From assembly GCF_002127965.1 (NCBI RefSeq), contig NZ_CP018787.1, positions 1,302,001 through 1,366,000 on the forward strand: a stretch of 64,000 bases of DNA, read 5' to 3'. The translations under genes were made by a program, and so were the position numbers. The notes under the pieces are model-generated. The model was given only the letters and a program-made list of their open reading frames with translations. It did no database searches and was not told the origin of the DNA. The DNA is from Oxalobacter formigenes. Its GTDB lineage: Bacteria; Pseudomonadota; Gammaproteobacteria; Burkholderiales; Burkholderiaceae_D. Positions 34,410 to 43,890 of this stretch are shown here, in pieces; the stretch's first letter is position 1; each line of letters begins with the position of its first letter.

Positions 34410-35699
34410 CTAGGCGAGGCCTTCCAGAAGGACGATATCGACCTGTTCACCTGCGCGCACCTGTTCGCGTTCTTCGGGCAAGACGATGATACAGTTGGCT
34501 TCCGCCATCGAACGCAGGATGCCGGAACCCTGTTCGCCGGTCGTCCTGACCGTCAGGCCGTCGGCATTTTCGGTCACGACGCCGCGCTGGAATTCAGTGC
34601 GTCCCGCTCTTTTGGACAGATTGGTGGCTGTCTGTGCCTTGACGGTCACGAGTGGCGAGTGCGTCGCTCCCATCATATGCAAAAGGGCATCCCGCACGAA
34701 AAAGTAAAACGAGATCATGACGGCGACCGGATTACCGGGCAAACCGAAGAGAATGGCGCTCTGCTTGCCGGAGTTGATTTTCCCGAAAGCCATCGGTCTG
34801 CCGGGGCGCATTTTGATCGACCAGAAGGCAACGTCACCCATATTGGCCATGACCTGTTTTGTATAATCGGCCACGCCGACGGATACGCCACCGGAGGTGA
34901 CGATGGCATCGGCATTTTCGGCGGCGGTTTTCAGGGTGGCTTCCAGTTCGGCCGGATCGTCGGCCACAATGCCCATATCCATTACATCGCAGCCAAGCCG
35001 TTCCATCATGGCAGCCAGCACCGCACGGTTGCTGTCGTAAACGGCGCCGTCGTCCAGTTCCATGCCTGTTGGACGCAGTTCATCGCCTGTGGAGAGCAGG
35101 GCAACGCGGACACGGCGGCGCACAGGCACTTCGGCCACACCCAGCGAGGCAAGCAGGCCAATATGGGCAGGACGCAGCACGGTGCCTTCAGTCAGGGCGA
35201 CCGAACCGGCGGCCAGATTTTCCCCGGCACGACGGATGTTGTCGCCACAGACAGCGGTTTTCGGCGGGATGGTCAAATGGGTTTCATCGAGCAGTTTGAC
35301 GTTTTCCTGCTGGACTACGGTATCGCAGCCTTGCGGAATCATCGCGCCGGTCATGATGCGAATGCATTCGCCGAAACCGACCCGGGTGGTATAGGGATGG
35401 CCTGCGTAGGAATAACCGGCCACTTTCAGGGTCACGGGCTGGGAGAGGTCGAGGTTTTTGCAGGAAAAGGCATAGCCGTCCATTGCCGAGTTGTCGAAGG
35501 CGGGAACGGAAAAGGACGAGACAATGTCTTCGGCCAGAACGCGTCCCAAACTGTTTTTCAGGACAACCCGTTCGATGGCGCCGACAGGAGAAACAAAACT
35601 GTGAATAAGGTCGTGCGCCAGTCTGACCGACAGGGAATCGGGATTGTAGGAAGGGAGGCCACGGGTCAGTTCGTCAAGGACAGAAGCGTGTTGGGTCAT
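34410..35699 (-). CDS. moeA: Molybdopterin molybdotransferase MoeA
   Basis: A 429-residue cytoplasmic enzyme that inserts molybdate into adenylated molybdopterin in the last step of cofactor synthesis. Signatures are the early SVPAFDNSAMDGYAF, GECIRIMTGAMIPQGCDTVV, the DGAVYDSNRAVLAAMMERLG block with TGDEL before it, and the TSGGVSVGVADYTKQV and LPGNPVAVMISFYFFVRD segments of the active site. It overlaps mobA by four bases (ATGA) and follows moaA and mobA in the same direction. Confidence 0.96.
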   Translation of the reverse strand: MTQHASVLDELTRGLPSYNPDSLSVRLAHDLIHSFVSPVGAIERVVLKNSLGRVLAEDIVSSFSVPAFDNSAMDGYAFSCKNLDLSQPVTLKVAGYSYAGHPYTTRVGFGECIRIMTGAMIPQGCDTVVQQENVKLLDETHLTIPPKTAVCGDNIRRAGENLAAGSVALTEGTVLRPAHIGLLASLGVAEVPVRRRVRVALLSTGDELRPTGMELDDGAVYDSNRAVLAAMMERLGCDVMDMGIVADDPAELEATLKTAAENADAIVTSGGVSVGVADYTKQVMANMGDVAFWSIKMRPGRPMAFGKINSGKQSAILFGLPGNPVAVMISFYFFVRDALLHMMGATHSPLVTVKAQTATNLSKRAGRTEFQRGVVTENADGLTVRTTGEQGSGILRSMAEANCIIVLPEEREQVRAGEQVDIVLLEGLA

Positions 35700-36352
35700 G
35701 AGCGTTTTTCCGGTTGGGGGGAAGCTGGCTGGTATTTTTCCAGATCGACGGGCGTATTGATGTTTTCAAACGCATGAGTATCATTAAAGCATACTTCAAC
35801 GGTCTTTAATGTTGAAGTCCAGCTGTCGATTTTTCGACCGCCGTTTTCCAGAAAAGATTCAAGATGCGGCCTGAGCGTTTTTTTCATCAGGGAAAATACC
35901 GGCTGGATGCGACACCCATCGCCAGAAGGAATACAGGCTATCGCCAGGTCGGCCTGTTCCTTTTCCAGTGCAATAGCCAGTTTTTCGACCAGTTCAGGCG
36001 AAACGAAAGGAGTGTCACACGGCACGGTGAGCAGCCAGGGTGATTCGCAATGACGCAGTCCGGTCAGAAAACCGGCCAGCGGGCCCGAATAATCGAGTGG
36101 TACGTCCTTGAAAACAGGATATCCGAATGACCGGTACGTTTCACCGTTCCGGTTGGCGTTGATAATGAGTTTGTTGACTTGCGGGGCAATCCGGTCGATA
36201 ACGTGTTTTACCATCGGTTTGCCGTCGAAGACTTGCAAGCCCTTGTCTGCCATACCCATGCGTTTGCCCTGGCCTCCTGCCAGAATGACTCCGGTCACCC
36301 GGTCTTTGTATGAAGCGGGAAAAGCGTCTTTCTGACGTGTTATGTCTGCCAA
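35696..36352 (-). CDS. mobA: Molybdenum cofactor guanylyltransferase MobA
   Basis: A 218-residue enzyme that attaches GMP to the molybdenum cofactor. It has the nucleotidyltransferase motif VTGVILAGGQGKRMGMADKG, then DRIAPQVNKLIINANRN, SGPLAGFLTGLRHCESPWLL and VPCDTPFVSPELVEKL. The start is set to a TTG at 36352 because a GGAGG site lies eight bases before it, inside the end of moaA; the GTG at 36298 would begin right at the conserved domain and the TTG at 36367 lacks a ribosome site. It is coupled on both sides. Confidence 0.92.
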   Translation of the reverse strand: MADITRQKDAFPASYKDRVTGVILAGGQGKRMGMADKGLQVFDGKPMVKHVIDRIAPQVNKLIINANRNGETYRSFGYPVFKDVPLDYSGPLAGFLTGLRHCESPWLLTVPCDTPFVSPELVEKLAIALEKEQADLAIACIPSGDGCRIQPVFSLMKKTLRPHLESFLENGGRKIDSWTSTLKTVEVCFNDTHAFENINTPVDLEKYQPASPQPEKRS

Positions 36353-36356
36353 TGGA

Positions 36357-37469
36357 TCAGCCTCCAATATAGGACATTTCTATTTTTTTGCTTCCGGCCA
36401 AAGGCAGGGTATTGTTTGCCCGCAGTTCGGAATAGCGGTTGTCCCTTTCCTGCCAGTGCTGTGCCAGTGCGCTCGAGATTTCGTCATCCGACCAGCCGTC
36501 TCTCAGCATGGACCGGATATCATGGCCATCCGTTGCGAAAAGGCATTTGTACAGTTTGCCTTCGGTAGACAGGCGAAGGCGCGTACAGTCGCGGCAAAAC
36601 GCCTGGGTAACGCTGGCGATAAAACCGATTTCACCGCTGCCGTCACGATAGCGCCAGCGTTCGGCAGTTTCGCCTGCGTAATGGCGGTCCAGCGGCTCGA
36701 TCGGCATTTCGGAGCCGATCAGGCGGATCAGCTTTTCAGAAGGGATGATTTCCCTTTCTTCCCAGTCGTTCGACGAACCGACGTCCATGTATTCGATGAA
36801 ACGGACGATGACGGGCGAGTTCCGGAAATGGCGGGCAAGCGGGAGAACCTGATGTTCGTTCATGCCTTTTTTGACTACGGTATTGACCTTGACGGGGTCG
36901 AACCCGACCGCAAGGGCCGTGTCGATACCGTGTAAAACGTCCCTGACGGAAAAATCGACATCGTTCATCTGGCGAAAAACCGTGTCATCAAGGGCATCGA
37001 GCGATACCGTAATGCGTTTCAGGCCTGCGTCGAAGAGGGTTTGGGCTTTTTTCGCCAGCATGGAACCGTTTGTCGTCAGGGTCAGATCGATGGGGCGGCC
37101 TTCCGGTGTTTTCAGTCGGGAAAGCTGTTCGATCAGCCGTTCGACATTCTTGCGCAAAAGCGGTTCCCCTCCCGTCAGCCGGATCTTTTCGACACCACGG
37201 GCCACGAAAAGACGGGCAAGCCGGGCGATCTCTTCGAAGGAAAGCATGTCGGAATGGGGAATGAAGCGGAAATCCTTGCCGAAAACCTGTTTCGGCATGC
37301 AATAGACACACCTGAAATTGCACCGGTCGGTGACGGAAATGCGCAAGTCTTTAAGTGGGCGTTCAAGTCTGTCGAGCACAGGAATACTCATCGCAGGCAG
37401 GATGATTTCCGGCCTGACAGGCATTTCAGGGTTTTCCTGTCGCAGGATGGGAATGACTGAACGGCTCAT
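36357..37469 (-). CDS. moaA: GTP 3',8-cyclase MoaA (radical SAM)
   Basis: A 370-residue radical-SAM enzyme that starts molybdopterin synthesis from GTP. The first iron-sulfur cluster is bound by CNFRCVYC, the second by the C-terminal set near [20 protein letters not shown], and the chain ends in a Gly-Gly pair (SYIGG). [15 protein letters not shown] and the [13 protein letters not shown] block are also typical. An N-terminal extension of about 28 residues resembles other betaproteobacterial MoaA proteins. The ATG at 37469 was preferred to a TTG two codons earlier. First gene of moaA-mobA-moeA-nfo. Confidence 0.96.
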   Translation of the reverse strand: MSRSVIPILRQENPEMPVRPEIILPAMSIPVLDRLERPLKDLRISVTDRCNFRCVYCMPKQVFGKDFRFIPHSDMLSFEEIARLARLFVARGVEKIRLTGGEPLLRKNVERLIEQLSRLKTPEGRPIDLTLTTNGSMLAKKAQTLFDAGLKRITVSLDALDDTVFRQMNDVDFSVRDVLHGIDTALAVGFDPVKVNTVVKKGMNEHQVLPLARHFRNSPVIVRFIEYMDVGSSNDWEEREIIPSEKLIRLIGSEMPIEPLDRHYAGETAERWRYRDGSGEIGFIASVTQAFCRDCTRLRLSTEGKLYKCLFATDGHDIRSMLRDGWSDDEISSALAQHWQERDNRYSELRANNTLPLAGSKKIEMSYIGG

Positions 37470-37475
37470 CGACAA

Positions 37476-37839
37476 ATGGTCAAAAAAGAGAAATGAGAGA
37501 CTGTAACGATATCACGAACCCGAAATTGTTTCATAAAAGGGGCTCCAGATCAAAAGAATGAAACGTTTTCGTCCGGAAAAAGACAGGACGGGGGAATGGG
37601 TATACATGTGGAACGGACATTTTTCGTTTTGAAAGGAAAATTTCAAATAATCCGTTTTCCATGATAAAACTCCGGAATGAATGGAGCTTTTTTACGATCA
37701 CTCAAATGGCTGTCTTTTTCAACTCTCTAATATGAATCCATTAAGGAATCCGGTTTTTTTGAAATCGATGAAAAATATCGGTTTTCAGGAGAAAACGAAA
37801 CAGGATGAATCGAAGACAGTTTTTTGAAAAGGACTCAAG
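37476..37839. other. Gap between moaA and pirin gene
   Basis: About 360 bases between divergent genes; presumably both promoters. No palindrome, RNA or convincing ORF was seen. Confidence 0.5.
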
Positions 37840-38538
37840 ATGATTACCGTCAGAAACGCACAGGACAGGGGCTATGCCGATCACGGCTGGCTTCAGTCTT
37901 ATCATACATTTTCTTTCGCAGACTATTACGACCCGCGCTTTATGGGCTTCCGATCGCTACGCGTGATCAACGAAGACCGTGTTGCGGTCGGCAAAGGGTT
38001 CGGGTTGCATCCACACAATGATATGGAAATCATTTCCTATGTCGTTTCCGGCGCGCTGGAACACAAGGACAGCATGGGCAGCCATGAAATCATGCAGGCC
38101 GGTGAAGTCCAGCGCATCAGTGCCGGTTCCGGCATCATGCACAGTGAATATTGTGGTTCGAAGGATGAGCCCGTCCATTTCCTGCAAATCTGGATCATGC
38201 CGGACGAGCAGAACGTCCGTCCCGAATATGCACAGGCTTCCTTTTCCGATATCGAACCGGACAGCATGGTTCTGATCGCCAGCAAGACCGCACGCTACAA
38301 TTCGATCGCCATTCATCAGGACGCTGACGTTTACGCCGCCAAACTGAAAGAAGGCGGGGTGATCAATCACGATGTGGCCCGCGGCCGGGGCGTCTGGATT
38401 CAAATGATCGAGGGCGAACTGTCGATTAACAATGAAAAAACCATTTATACCGGCGACGGGGCAGCTATCGAAAATGTCGATCATCTGATGCTGGTTGCCA
38501 GCAAGGACACACATTTCCTGCTGTTCGACCTGAAATAA
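37840..38538 (+). CDS. Pirin family protein (YhhW-like quercetin 2,3-dioxygenase)
   Basis: A 232-residue cytoplasmic bicupin. The N-terminal metal cupin has HPHNDMEIISYVVSGALEHKD with the His-His-Glu set and SAGSGIMHSEY with the last His. DHGWLQSYHTFSFADYYDPR at the start is the family hallmark. The second cupin is degenerate. E. coli YhhW opens quercetin in vitro; other pirins act as redox or regulatory proteins, so the true role is open. Its neighbours (moa genes and pgaBCD) give no clear hint. Confidence 0.92.
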   Translation: MITVRNAQDRGYADHGWLQSYHTFSFADYYDPRFMGFRSLRVINEDRVAVGKGFGLHPHNDMEIISYVVSGALEHKDSMGSHEIMQAGEVQRISAGSGIMHSEYCGSKDEPVHFLQIWIMPDEQNVRPEYAQASFSDIEPDSMVLIASKTARYNSIAIHQDADVYAAKLKEGGVINHDVARGRGVWIQMIEGELSINNEKTIYTGDGAAIENVDHLMLVASKDTHFLLFDLK

Positions 38539-38854
38539 TATGGATGGACAGGAATGCAAAATGGCCAGGCAAAATTCAAAACAGGATCTTTTGACGCCGG
38601 ATAATGGCGCGGCCTTTTTTATAGGGTAGCATTCGCGGATGCACTTGAACGTGACCGATACCGATAGCCATACATTGACGAACCATGTTCCGGGGCCTGC
38701 CGTTGAAGCGGGGATTTTAAAGGGTTCTTGCGTCTGTTCCCGTACAGCGGACAGAGGTATACGGTTTCGGCTTCGAATGCATCTGCACGTGTTCACAAGC
38801 AGCCGCAATCTGCCCGGATGCACCGGACTCCTGAAAAACAGGCCTCTTTTTTCC

Positions 38855-38896
38855 CCTCATGCCGGACAACCTCTCCCATCTGGCATGAGGCTTTTT
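38855..38896 (+). terminator. Orphan terminator-like hairpin 1
   Basis: CCTCATGCC (38855-38863) pairs with GGCATGAGG (38882-38890), followed by CTTTTT. No gene directly precedes it on the plus strand apart from the pirin gene 300 bases earlier. Confidence 0.7.
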
Positions 38897-39083
38897 CGAA
38901 AACGAAAGGGCCTTGTATGGAATATTTCGTTTCAAATGGAAAGCTTCCTCCGTAAAGACAGGAAAATCCGTCAGATGCCGCGAGAAAGTGGAAAGGAAAA
39001 AACCGGGATCGCGGAAGAAACGCGACAGCAGAGCGGTTTGAGAATCGGTATCTGAACAAGCGCAAATGCCTGAAAATCATGAG

Positions 39084-39113
39084 AAAGGGGTGGAATTTTC
39101 CGCCCTTTTTTTG
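39084..39113 (+). terminator. Orphan terminator-like hairpin 2
   Basis: AAAGGG...GGAA pairs with TTCC...CCCTTT with a one-base bulge, followed by a run of T. It points along the plus strand, towards the convergent pgaD. Confidence 0.65.
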
Positions 39114-39238
39114 TATTTGAACAGGATATTTGTGGCAAGCGTGCAGGCAGAGCTGGTATTTTTGCACTGCAACCGTCCAGCCGCAGGTTTCGCTCTCAGG
39201 ACGGATTCAGACAGGAAAATTCATGCTTTCAGAACCAC

Positions 39239-39781
39239 TCAGGCGGCGATTTTCTCACCTTGTGCCGTATCGTTGTGGATGGTGCGAACGTCAACAGGCC
39301 GCTGTTTTTTGACGGGCGATATCATGGCGTCATGCCTGATTCCGACAATGTTTCCGTTATCGTCGAACATGCAGGTCAGGATTTTCGCCTGCTGCATGTT
39401 CCGTACGTTCCCCGTTTCAAGATGGCAGAATCCGGCCGTTTCTTCCAGACTGACCGGTTGCGGACGGGGAATGCATCTGTCACGGTGTGTCGCAAATCGA
39501 AGCGTATCGTAGACGACCCACAGCAAAAAGGCGCAGACAAATCCGCCAATGACGGGAAAGTATCTTGAAATGATCTTTTTTATCGCCAGGATATCCTCGT
39601 AACCCATCCAGTTCCCGAAGTGCGAGTAATCGATTATCGAGCTGCCAAGGGCAAACAATGTGGACAGGACATAAAGCAGTATGCCCCAGAACAGAACGGG
39701 CAGGACTATCCCCAGTGCCCTCTGCCGGGTCGATTGTTTGTGCTTGTAACATATGATCAGATTGCTTGGGTCAATTATCAT
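39239..39781 (-). CDS. pgaD: PGA biosynthesis accessory protein PgaD
   Basis: A 180-residue inner-membrane protein with two membrane segments (about residues 23-46 and 74-92) and a cytoplasmic tail. It is the small partner of the glycosyltransferase PgaC; together they bind c-di-GMP in E. coli, which stabilises PgaD and starts poly-N-acetylglucosamine synthesis. The opening MIIDPSNLIICYKHKQS matches the PgaD pattern, as does the short Arg-rich stretch after the second membrane segment. It overlaps pgaC by four bases. The C-terminal tail is longer than in E. coli. Confidence 0.85.
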   Translation of the reverse strand: MIIDPSNLIICYKHKQSTRQRALGIVLPVLFWGILLYVLSTLFALGSSIIDYSHFGNWMGYEDILAIKKIISRYFPVIGGFVCAFLLWVVYDTLRFATHRDRCIPRPQPVSLEETAGFCHLETGNVRNMQQAKILTCMFDDNGNIVGIRHDAMISPVKKQRPVDVRTIHNDTAQGEKIAA

Positions 39782-41082
39782 TTCGTTTTCCTGATGTCGT
39801 TTGATTTATCGTTTTGCAAAAGTGTCGTGTTGTTGTCCGGTTCGCCTCCGATTCCCCTGTCTGTCGTATGCCAGCGGCCCCGTTTCTTTCCACTGGAAAA
39901 AAACATGGCTTTCGGAAAGGCAATGATGGAGACGATCCAGTTCAGCAACCAGTAGAAAAGCGGATACCAGATGATTTCCAGATAAATGCCGCCCAGATTG
40001 CTGTCGTATTTCCGGGCCATGAAAAAGCAGACCGCAAACTGCAAGAGGCAGGTGACGCCCAGAACCAGCCCGGTATAGGGGAATGAGAAAAACGGTTCCG
40101 GAAAAGGGGTGACCAGTCTGAAAAGCCCGATTCCCATCAGTAGCAGAATGGTATAACTCCAGACGATGCTGGCGATATATTCGATAAAGATAGGCCAGAA
40201 ACGGCGTACTTTCCAGCTGAACAGGTAGTGGCAATAGTTTTTGAATGCCTCTGCGCCACCCAGAGCCCAGCGCAGCCGCTGTTTGAAGAGGCCTGCCAGT
40301 GTCTCGGGCATCAGTATCCAGCAAAGGGCATGGGGCTCGAAATGGATATCCCAGTTGTTGAGCTGGAGCCGCCAGCTGATGTCGATATCCTCTGTAATGG
40401 TCAGTTCATTCCAGTATCCGACACTGTGCAGCGCACGCCGGCGGAAGGCGCCGATCACTCCGGATATGGTAAAGAGGCGGCCGTAAATCTGCTGGGCACG
40501 TTTCAAGAGCCCGACGATGGCTGAAAATTCGCCAACCTGGATTCTGCCCAACAGCGTGCTGCGAGTACGGATGCAGGGATTGCCGGTCACCGCGCCGACG
40601 CGAGGGTCACGGAGAAAGTGGGACATGATCCAGGTCACCGCGTAGTGATCCAGTATGGCGTCGCCGTCGATACAGACCAGAAATTCCCCTCTGGCGGCCA
40701 TCGCTCCCGCTTTCAGCGCAACGGCCTTGCCCTGATTGGTCGCCAGCTGGACAACCCGCATGCGGGGAATGGTTTTCGCCAGTGTTTCCAGCTGATATCC
40801 CGTATCGTCGGAGCTGCCGTCATTGATGGCAAGAATCTCGTAGTTGGGATAATGCAGCTCAGCCAGTGCAGTGAATGTCTCGATGGCATTCGAGGATTCG
40901 TTATAACACGGTACCAGTACTGAAACCAGCGGGTATTCCGGCAGTTGGGGCGGATTCGCATAGCTTTTGCCTCTTTCGTAGCGGGAGTAATAGAGCAGCG
41001 CTCCCGTCATCCAGAGGTATGACATCAAAAGCGGATAGAAGAAGGCGAAATCGAACAGCAGTACAGTCAGGCGGTCAAGCAT
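39778..41082 (-). CDS. pgaC: Poly-beta-1,6-N-acetylglucosamine synthase PgaC
   Basis: A 434-residue inner-membrane family-2 glycosyltransferase. It has an N-terminal membrane segment, then the catalytic domain with VSVLVPCYNESSN, ILAINDGSSDDTG, the metal motif CIDGDAILD, GAVTGNPCIRTRSTLLGRIQ and the acceptor loop ITEDIDISWRLQLNNW. The QxxRW motif appears as QRLRWALGGAE. Three or four membrane segments follow. An AGGAG ribosome site precedes the ATG, 11 bases after pgaB. It makes and starts to export the PGA polymer of the biofilm matrix. Confidence 0.96.
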   Translation of the reverse strand: MLDRLTVLLFDFAFFYPLLMSYLWMTGALLYYSRYERGKSYANPPQLPEYPLVSVLVPCYNESSNAIETFTALAELHYPNYEILAINDGSSDDTGYQLETLAKTIPRMRVVQLATNQGKAVALKAGAMAARGEFLVCIDGDAILDHYAVTWIMSHFLRDPRVGAVTGNPCIRTRSTLLGRIQVGEFSAIVGLLKRAQQIYGRLFTISGVIGAFRRRALHSVGYWNELTITEDIDISWRLQLNNWDIHFEPHALCWILMPETLAGLFKQRLRWALGGAEAFKNYCHYLFSWKVRRFWPIFIEYIASIVWSYTILLLMGIGLFRLVTPFPEPFFSFPYTGLVLGVTCLLQFAVCFFMARKYDSNLGGIYLEIIWYPLFYWLLNWIVSIIAFPKAMFFSSGKKRGRWHTTDRGIGGEPDNNTTLLQNDKSNDIRKTK

Positions 41083-41093
41083 ATCTCTCCTGT

Positions 41094-43103
41094 TCAGTTC
41101 CGGATGGAAAACCAGTGGGAAATCATGCCGATATCCGGATGACCCATGATAGGATCGTCAGGGTAGTAACCGAAATTGAGCGCGCCGTGTTGTAAGAGCT
41201 GTTGCATCTGTTTTGCCATGATGTCGTTTGGCATGGGCCTCAAGTGATCCGGCCGCCAGTCCTTTGCCTGCAATTCAAATACCGTCTTGCGCAATCCCAG
41301 AGGGTGTGCGGAGACTTTTGCGATGAGTGTTTCCATCCATTGTCCGGCATGGTCGGCGGCGCCTTCCATGTAAGGCATCGCTTCGATTGCGGTATAGTCG
41401 TACGTGGTCAGGAAGTCATCGAAATTCTGGGCCATCCATTCTTCCGCGTACGGCGAGAGAATGGCCGGAGCGTATATATTCCGGGCCGTGTAGACGGGAG
41501 GATGCCATTTTTCGACGGTTGCCTGAAGTTCTTTCGTGAAGTCGATCAGTGCGCGGCTTTTCGCACGGGTGAATTTTTGCATCATTTTCGGGTTTTTCCG
41601 GATCAGTTCCGGATCGTCAGGCAATCCCATACTGGTAAGCCAGGCTTTTCCGGCTGGGCTGACATCCTCATAATCGCCGATGATGGCATCGTCATGGAAA
41701 ATGATTCCCATAAAAGGCGCATGACTGGCGAGGTCTTCATAAATTTCGTTGATGATGCGCCGGTTTTCTGCATCGAAGGGGGTCAGGCGGGTGTAAAAAA
41801 CTTTCTTGTCGGGAGAAACGGCGGTAATGACCGGACGGTTCGGCAGATCGAAACCCAATACAGGCATCCATGCGTAAACCTCGCATTTGTATCGTGTTGC
41901 CAGCTGCCAGGCGATGTAGCTGAAAAAGTCGGCACGCATGGGAAGGTGGCGGTTCGGAAAATACATGGCGTCTGCCGTCCCGTTTCCGTCCGGGTCGGCA
42001 AAAGCCTGAAGGTAGATCACATTTGCACCCGACGCCCTGACGCGATCGAAGAGCAGGGACGTGTTTTTTTCACGCTGGGCGGGATTGTCGTCGTAGATCA
42101 TGTCCAGATCGACATGCATGACGCGCTGTACCGGCAGATCGGATACGGGAAGTTGTGCCATCGCGTTGCGGCGTGAATAAAGCGTGCTTCCCGCCATGAC
42201 GCCGGCTTCCATTTTTCGCATCATGTTCGGCAGGTCGATTTCTTCATGCATCATGAGTCGTGGAATGGTCGGCCAGTCGGCATAGAAAGCCAGTGAAGCC
42301 GTCAGCTCATACCCTGCTTCCAGGGCGGCGGCGACGCCGACCTGATTGTAACGGCCATAGGGCCATACAGCGACCTGCGGCCGACGGCCTGTTTTCTCAT
42401 AGATGATGTCGGCAGAACGCTTCCAGTCGTTGCGAACCCTTTTTTTGAAAGCATCGACCGATTCATAGGAGCCGGTTTTCGGGTCGTACCATCTGTATGC
42501 GCCAGAAGGAAGCTGCATTCCCTGCGGATTGCCCTGATGTCCTTCGTGCAGATTGTGCGAATGGGAAGCCAGCTCGACAAGGCCGGAATCGGCCATTTCC
42601 CTGATCTGCTCCCAGCTGAGAAAAAAGGAACGGGGAAGCTGTCTGGTTCCTCCGTAGTTGACCATTTTATTGTCCGGGGTTTCCAGCCAGCCTGTTTCCA
42701 GCGCCAGCAGGGCGGTATAGCCGTAGGATTTCAGCATGGGATAAACCGTTTCGTAGAAACTGCGGTATCCGTCATCAAACGAAAGCAGGACGGATTTGGG
42801 CGGCAGTTCCCGATTGTTTTCCCGGGCTTTCAGAATGTCACTGACGCTGACGACGGTATAGCCGTTTTTTTTCAGCCAGTCGAAATGTTCCTTCAGTTCC
42901 GCCTGTGTGACAGGGGCAGTGTCGTCAGGAATGCTGCCATCCAGAACGGGAACCACATTGTGGTAACACAAGGTGATGAATGAGGGAGTGAGCGGAGCGG
43001 CCTGCGCAACGGCGGCGACAAGGGAAAAGGCAAAAACAGCGAGACACAAAACACATTTTCGTGGGGCTGACACTATTCTGGAAATAATTGCGGAAATGAC
43101 CAT
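41094..43103 (-). CDS. pgaB: PGA deacetylase/hydrolase lipoprotein-like PgaB
   Basis: A protein of about 669 residues that partly deacetylates PGA in the periplasm before export. The ATG at 43103 opens a signal sequence (CVLCLAVFAFSLVAAVAQA). The NodB-type deacetylase domain has FITLCYHNV, SFDDGYRSFYETVYPMLK, LASHSHNLHEGHQGN and VWPYGRYNQVGVAAALEAG. The C-terminal glycoside-hydrolase domain includes VMHVDLDMIYDDNPAQREKN and the catalytic IFHDDAIIGDYED. There is no lipobox, unlike E. coli PgaB, so it may be soluble. A start at 43229 was rejected. First gene of pgaB-pgaC-pgaD; pgaA is not next to it. Confidence 0.93.
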   Translation of the reverse strand: MVISAIISRIVSAPRKCVLCLAVFAFSLVAAVAQAAPLTPSFITLCYHNVVPVLDGSIPDDTAPVTQAELKEHFDWLKKNGYTVVSVSDILKARENNRELPPKSVLLSFDDGYRSFYETVYPMLKSYGYTALLALETGWLETPDNKMVNYGGTRQLPRSFFLSWEQIREMADSGLVELASHSHNLHEGHQGNPQGMQLPSGAYRWYDPKTGSYESVDAFKKRVRNDWKRSADIIYEKTGRRPQVAVWPYGRYNQVGVAAALEAGYELTASLAFYADWPTIPRLMMHEEIDLPNMMRKMEAGVMAGSTLYSRRNAMAQLPVSDLPVQRVMHVDLDMIYDDNPAQREKNTSLLFDRVRASGANVIYLQAFADPDGNGTADAMYFPNRHLPMRADFFSYIAWQLATRYKCEVYAWMPVLGFDLPNRPVITAVSPDKKVFYTRLTPFDAENRRIINEIYEDLASHAPFMGIIFHDDAIIGDYEDVSPAGKAWLTSMGLPDDPELIRKNPKMMQKFTRAKSRALIDFTKELQATVEKWHPPVYTARNIYAPAILSPYAEEWMAQNFDDFLTTYDYTAIEAMPYMEGAADHAGQWMETLIAKVSAHPLGLRKTVFELQAKDWRPDHLRPMPNDIMAKQMQQLLQHGALNFGYYPDDPIMGHPDIGMISHWFSIRN

Positions 43104-43890
43104 GCTACGTATAAATATGACTAAAAAATTCCTTATCCTACCGGTACGAATATGGCCCGGGTTAAACAAGTCGTTGAAATGAATGGGAAAAACGGAAAAT
43201 TGTACAGGGAATGGATAAAATTCGCACATCTTGGGGTGGGTTGCCCGTTTTCCACCGATGCCCTGTTAAATCCTGTTGTCTCTTCGGATACATGCCGCAG
43301 AGAGACAAACTTGCCAATAATCAGTTTTCCGGAAATGGCATATCCCTGACGCAGGCTTGAGAAAGTCCGGGTAAATACCGTCAATTGCGGTTTTCTCTGG
43401 AATCTGCGGGATAAGCACACGGGTTTTTCCGGCCACTGTTTCCGGGCAAGCCCGGTCAAACAGCGCTTTATGTTTACTGATAACGCATAAGGTACGCAAC
43501 AGGTTGACAGGTATGTCCATATTTCAGGCGTTACTTGCGTTTTTCTTTCATTACACCTGCAAACAGGAGGAAATACGGGATTGATGCAATCGGTCTTTAC
43601 CGTGGGCTCAGTGGGAAAGCATCGTCTGTTTTGCCGGACTGGTTACAGGTTGCCGGATATGGCGGGTTTGATAATGGGTTCACCTTTTTACGGCGCTTGC
43701 CGGTGAAACGGATCATCGGCATGTCGATCATCATGGCTGTGCTCACCATTATGGCAACCTGAACGGCTTCACATGAGGATAGTGATTTTCTGCCCGGTGT
43801 TCTGAACGCAAGCGCATTCAGATGAAAGGGCTCAAAAAAAACCGCATCAGATGACGCGGTTTTTTTTTGCAGAGGAACAATAACGGAGTT
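43104..43890. other. Gap between pgaB and rne
   Basis: Nearly 790 bases with no recognised gene. Short frames exist at 43266-43520 (minus) and 43535-43762 (plus) but neither resembles a known family, and pgaA is not hidden there. The segment should hold the pgaB leader and promoter. Confidence 0.5.
43834..43868 (-). terminator. Terminator of rne
   Basis: AAAAAAACCGC pairs with GCGGTTTTTTT across a short loop (CATCAGATGAC), with T runs on both strands; it lies 23 bases after the rne stop. Confidence 0.88.

Larger units (their letters stand above)
38539..39238. other. Gap of 700 bases with two plus-strand hairpins
   Basis: No ORF here is convincing on either strand. An open frame at 38639-39055 has no family resemblance and contains a terminator. 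The region holds two intrinsic-terminator-like hairpins pointing along the plus strand (listed separately), so a small untranslated RNA is possible. Confidence 0.5.

Noticed and set aside
38639-39055. Open frame of 138 codons on the plus strand
   Set aside because: Low-complexity, family-less product; an intrinsic terminator lies inside it.
43104-43530. c-di-GMP riboswitch before pgaB
   Set aside because: The leader was read on the minus strand for the GEMM core sequence and it was not found.
43535-43762. Small membrane peptide gene near rne
   Set aside because: The frame has no recognisable family and ends within a few residues of the hydrophobic part; too weak to call.
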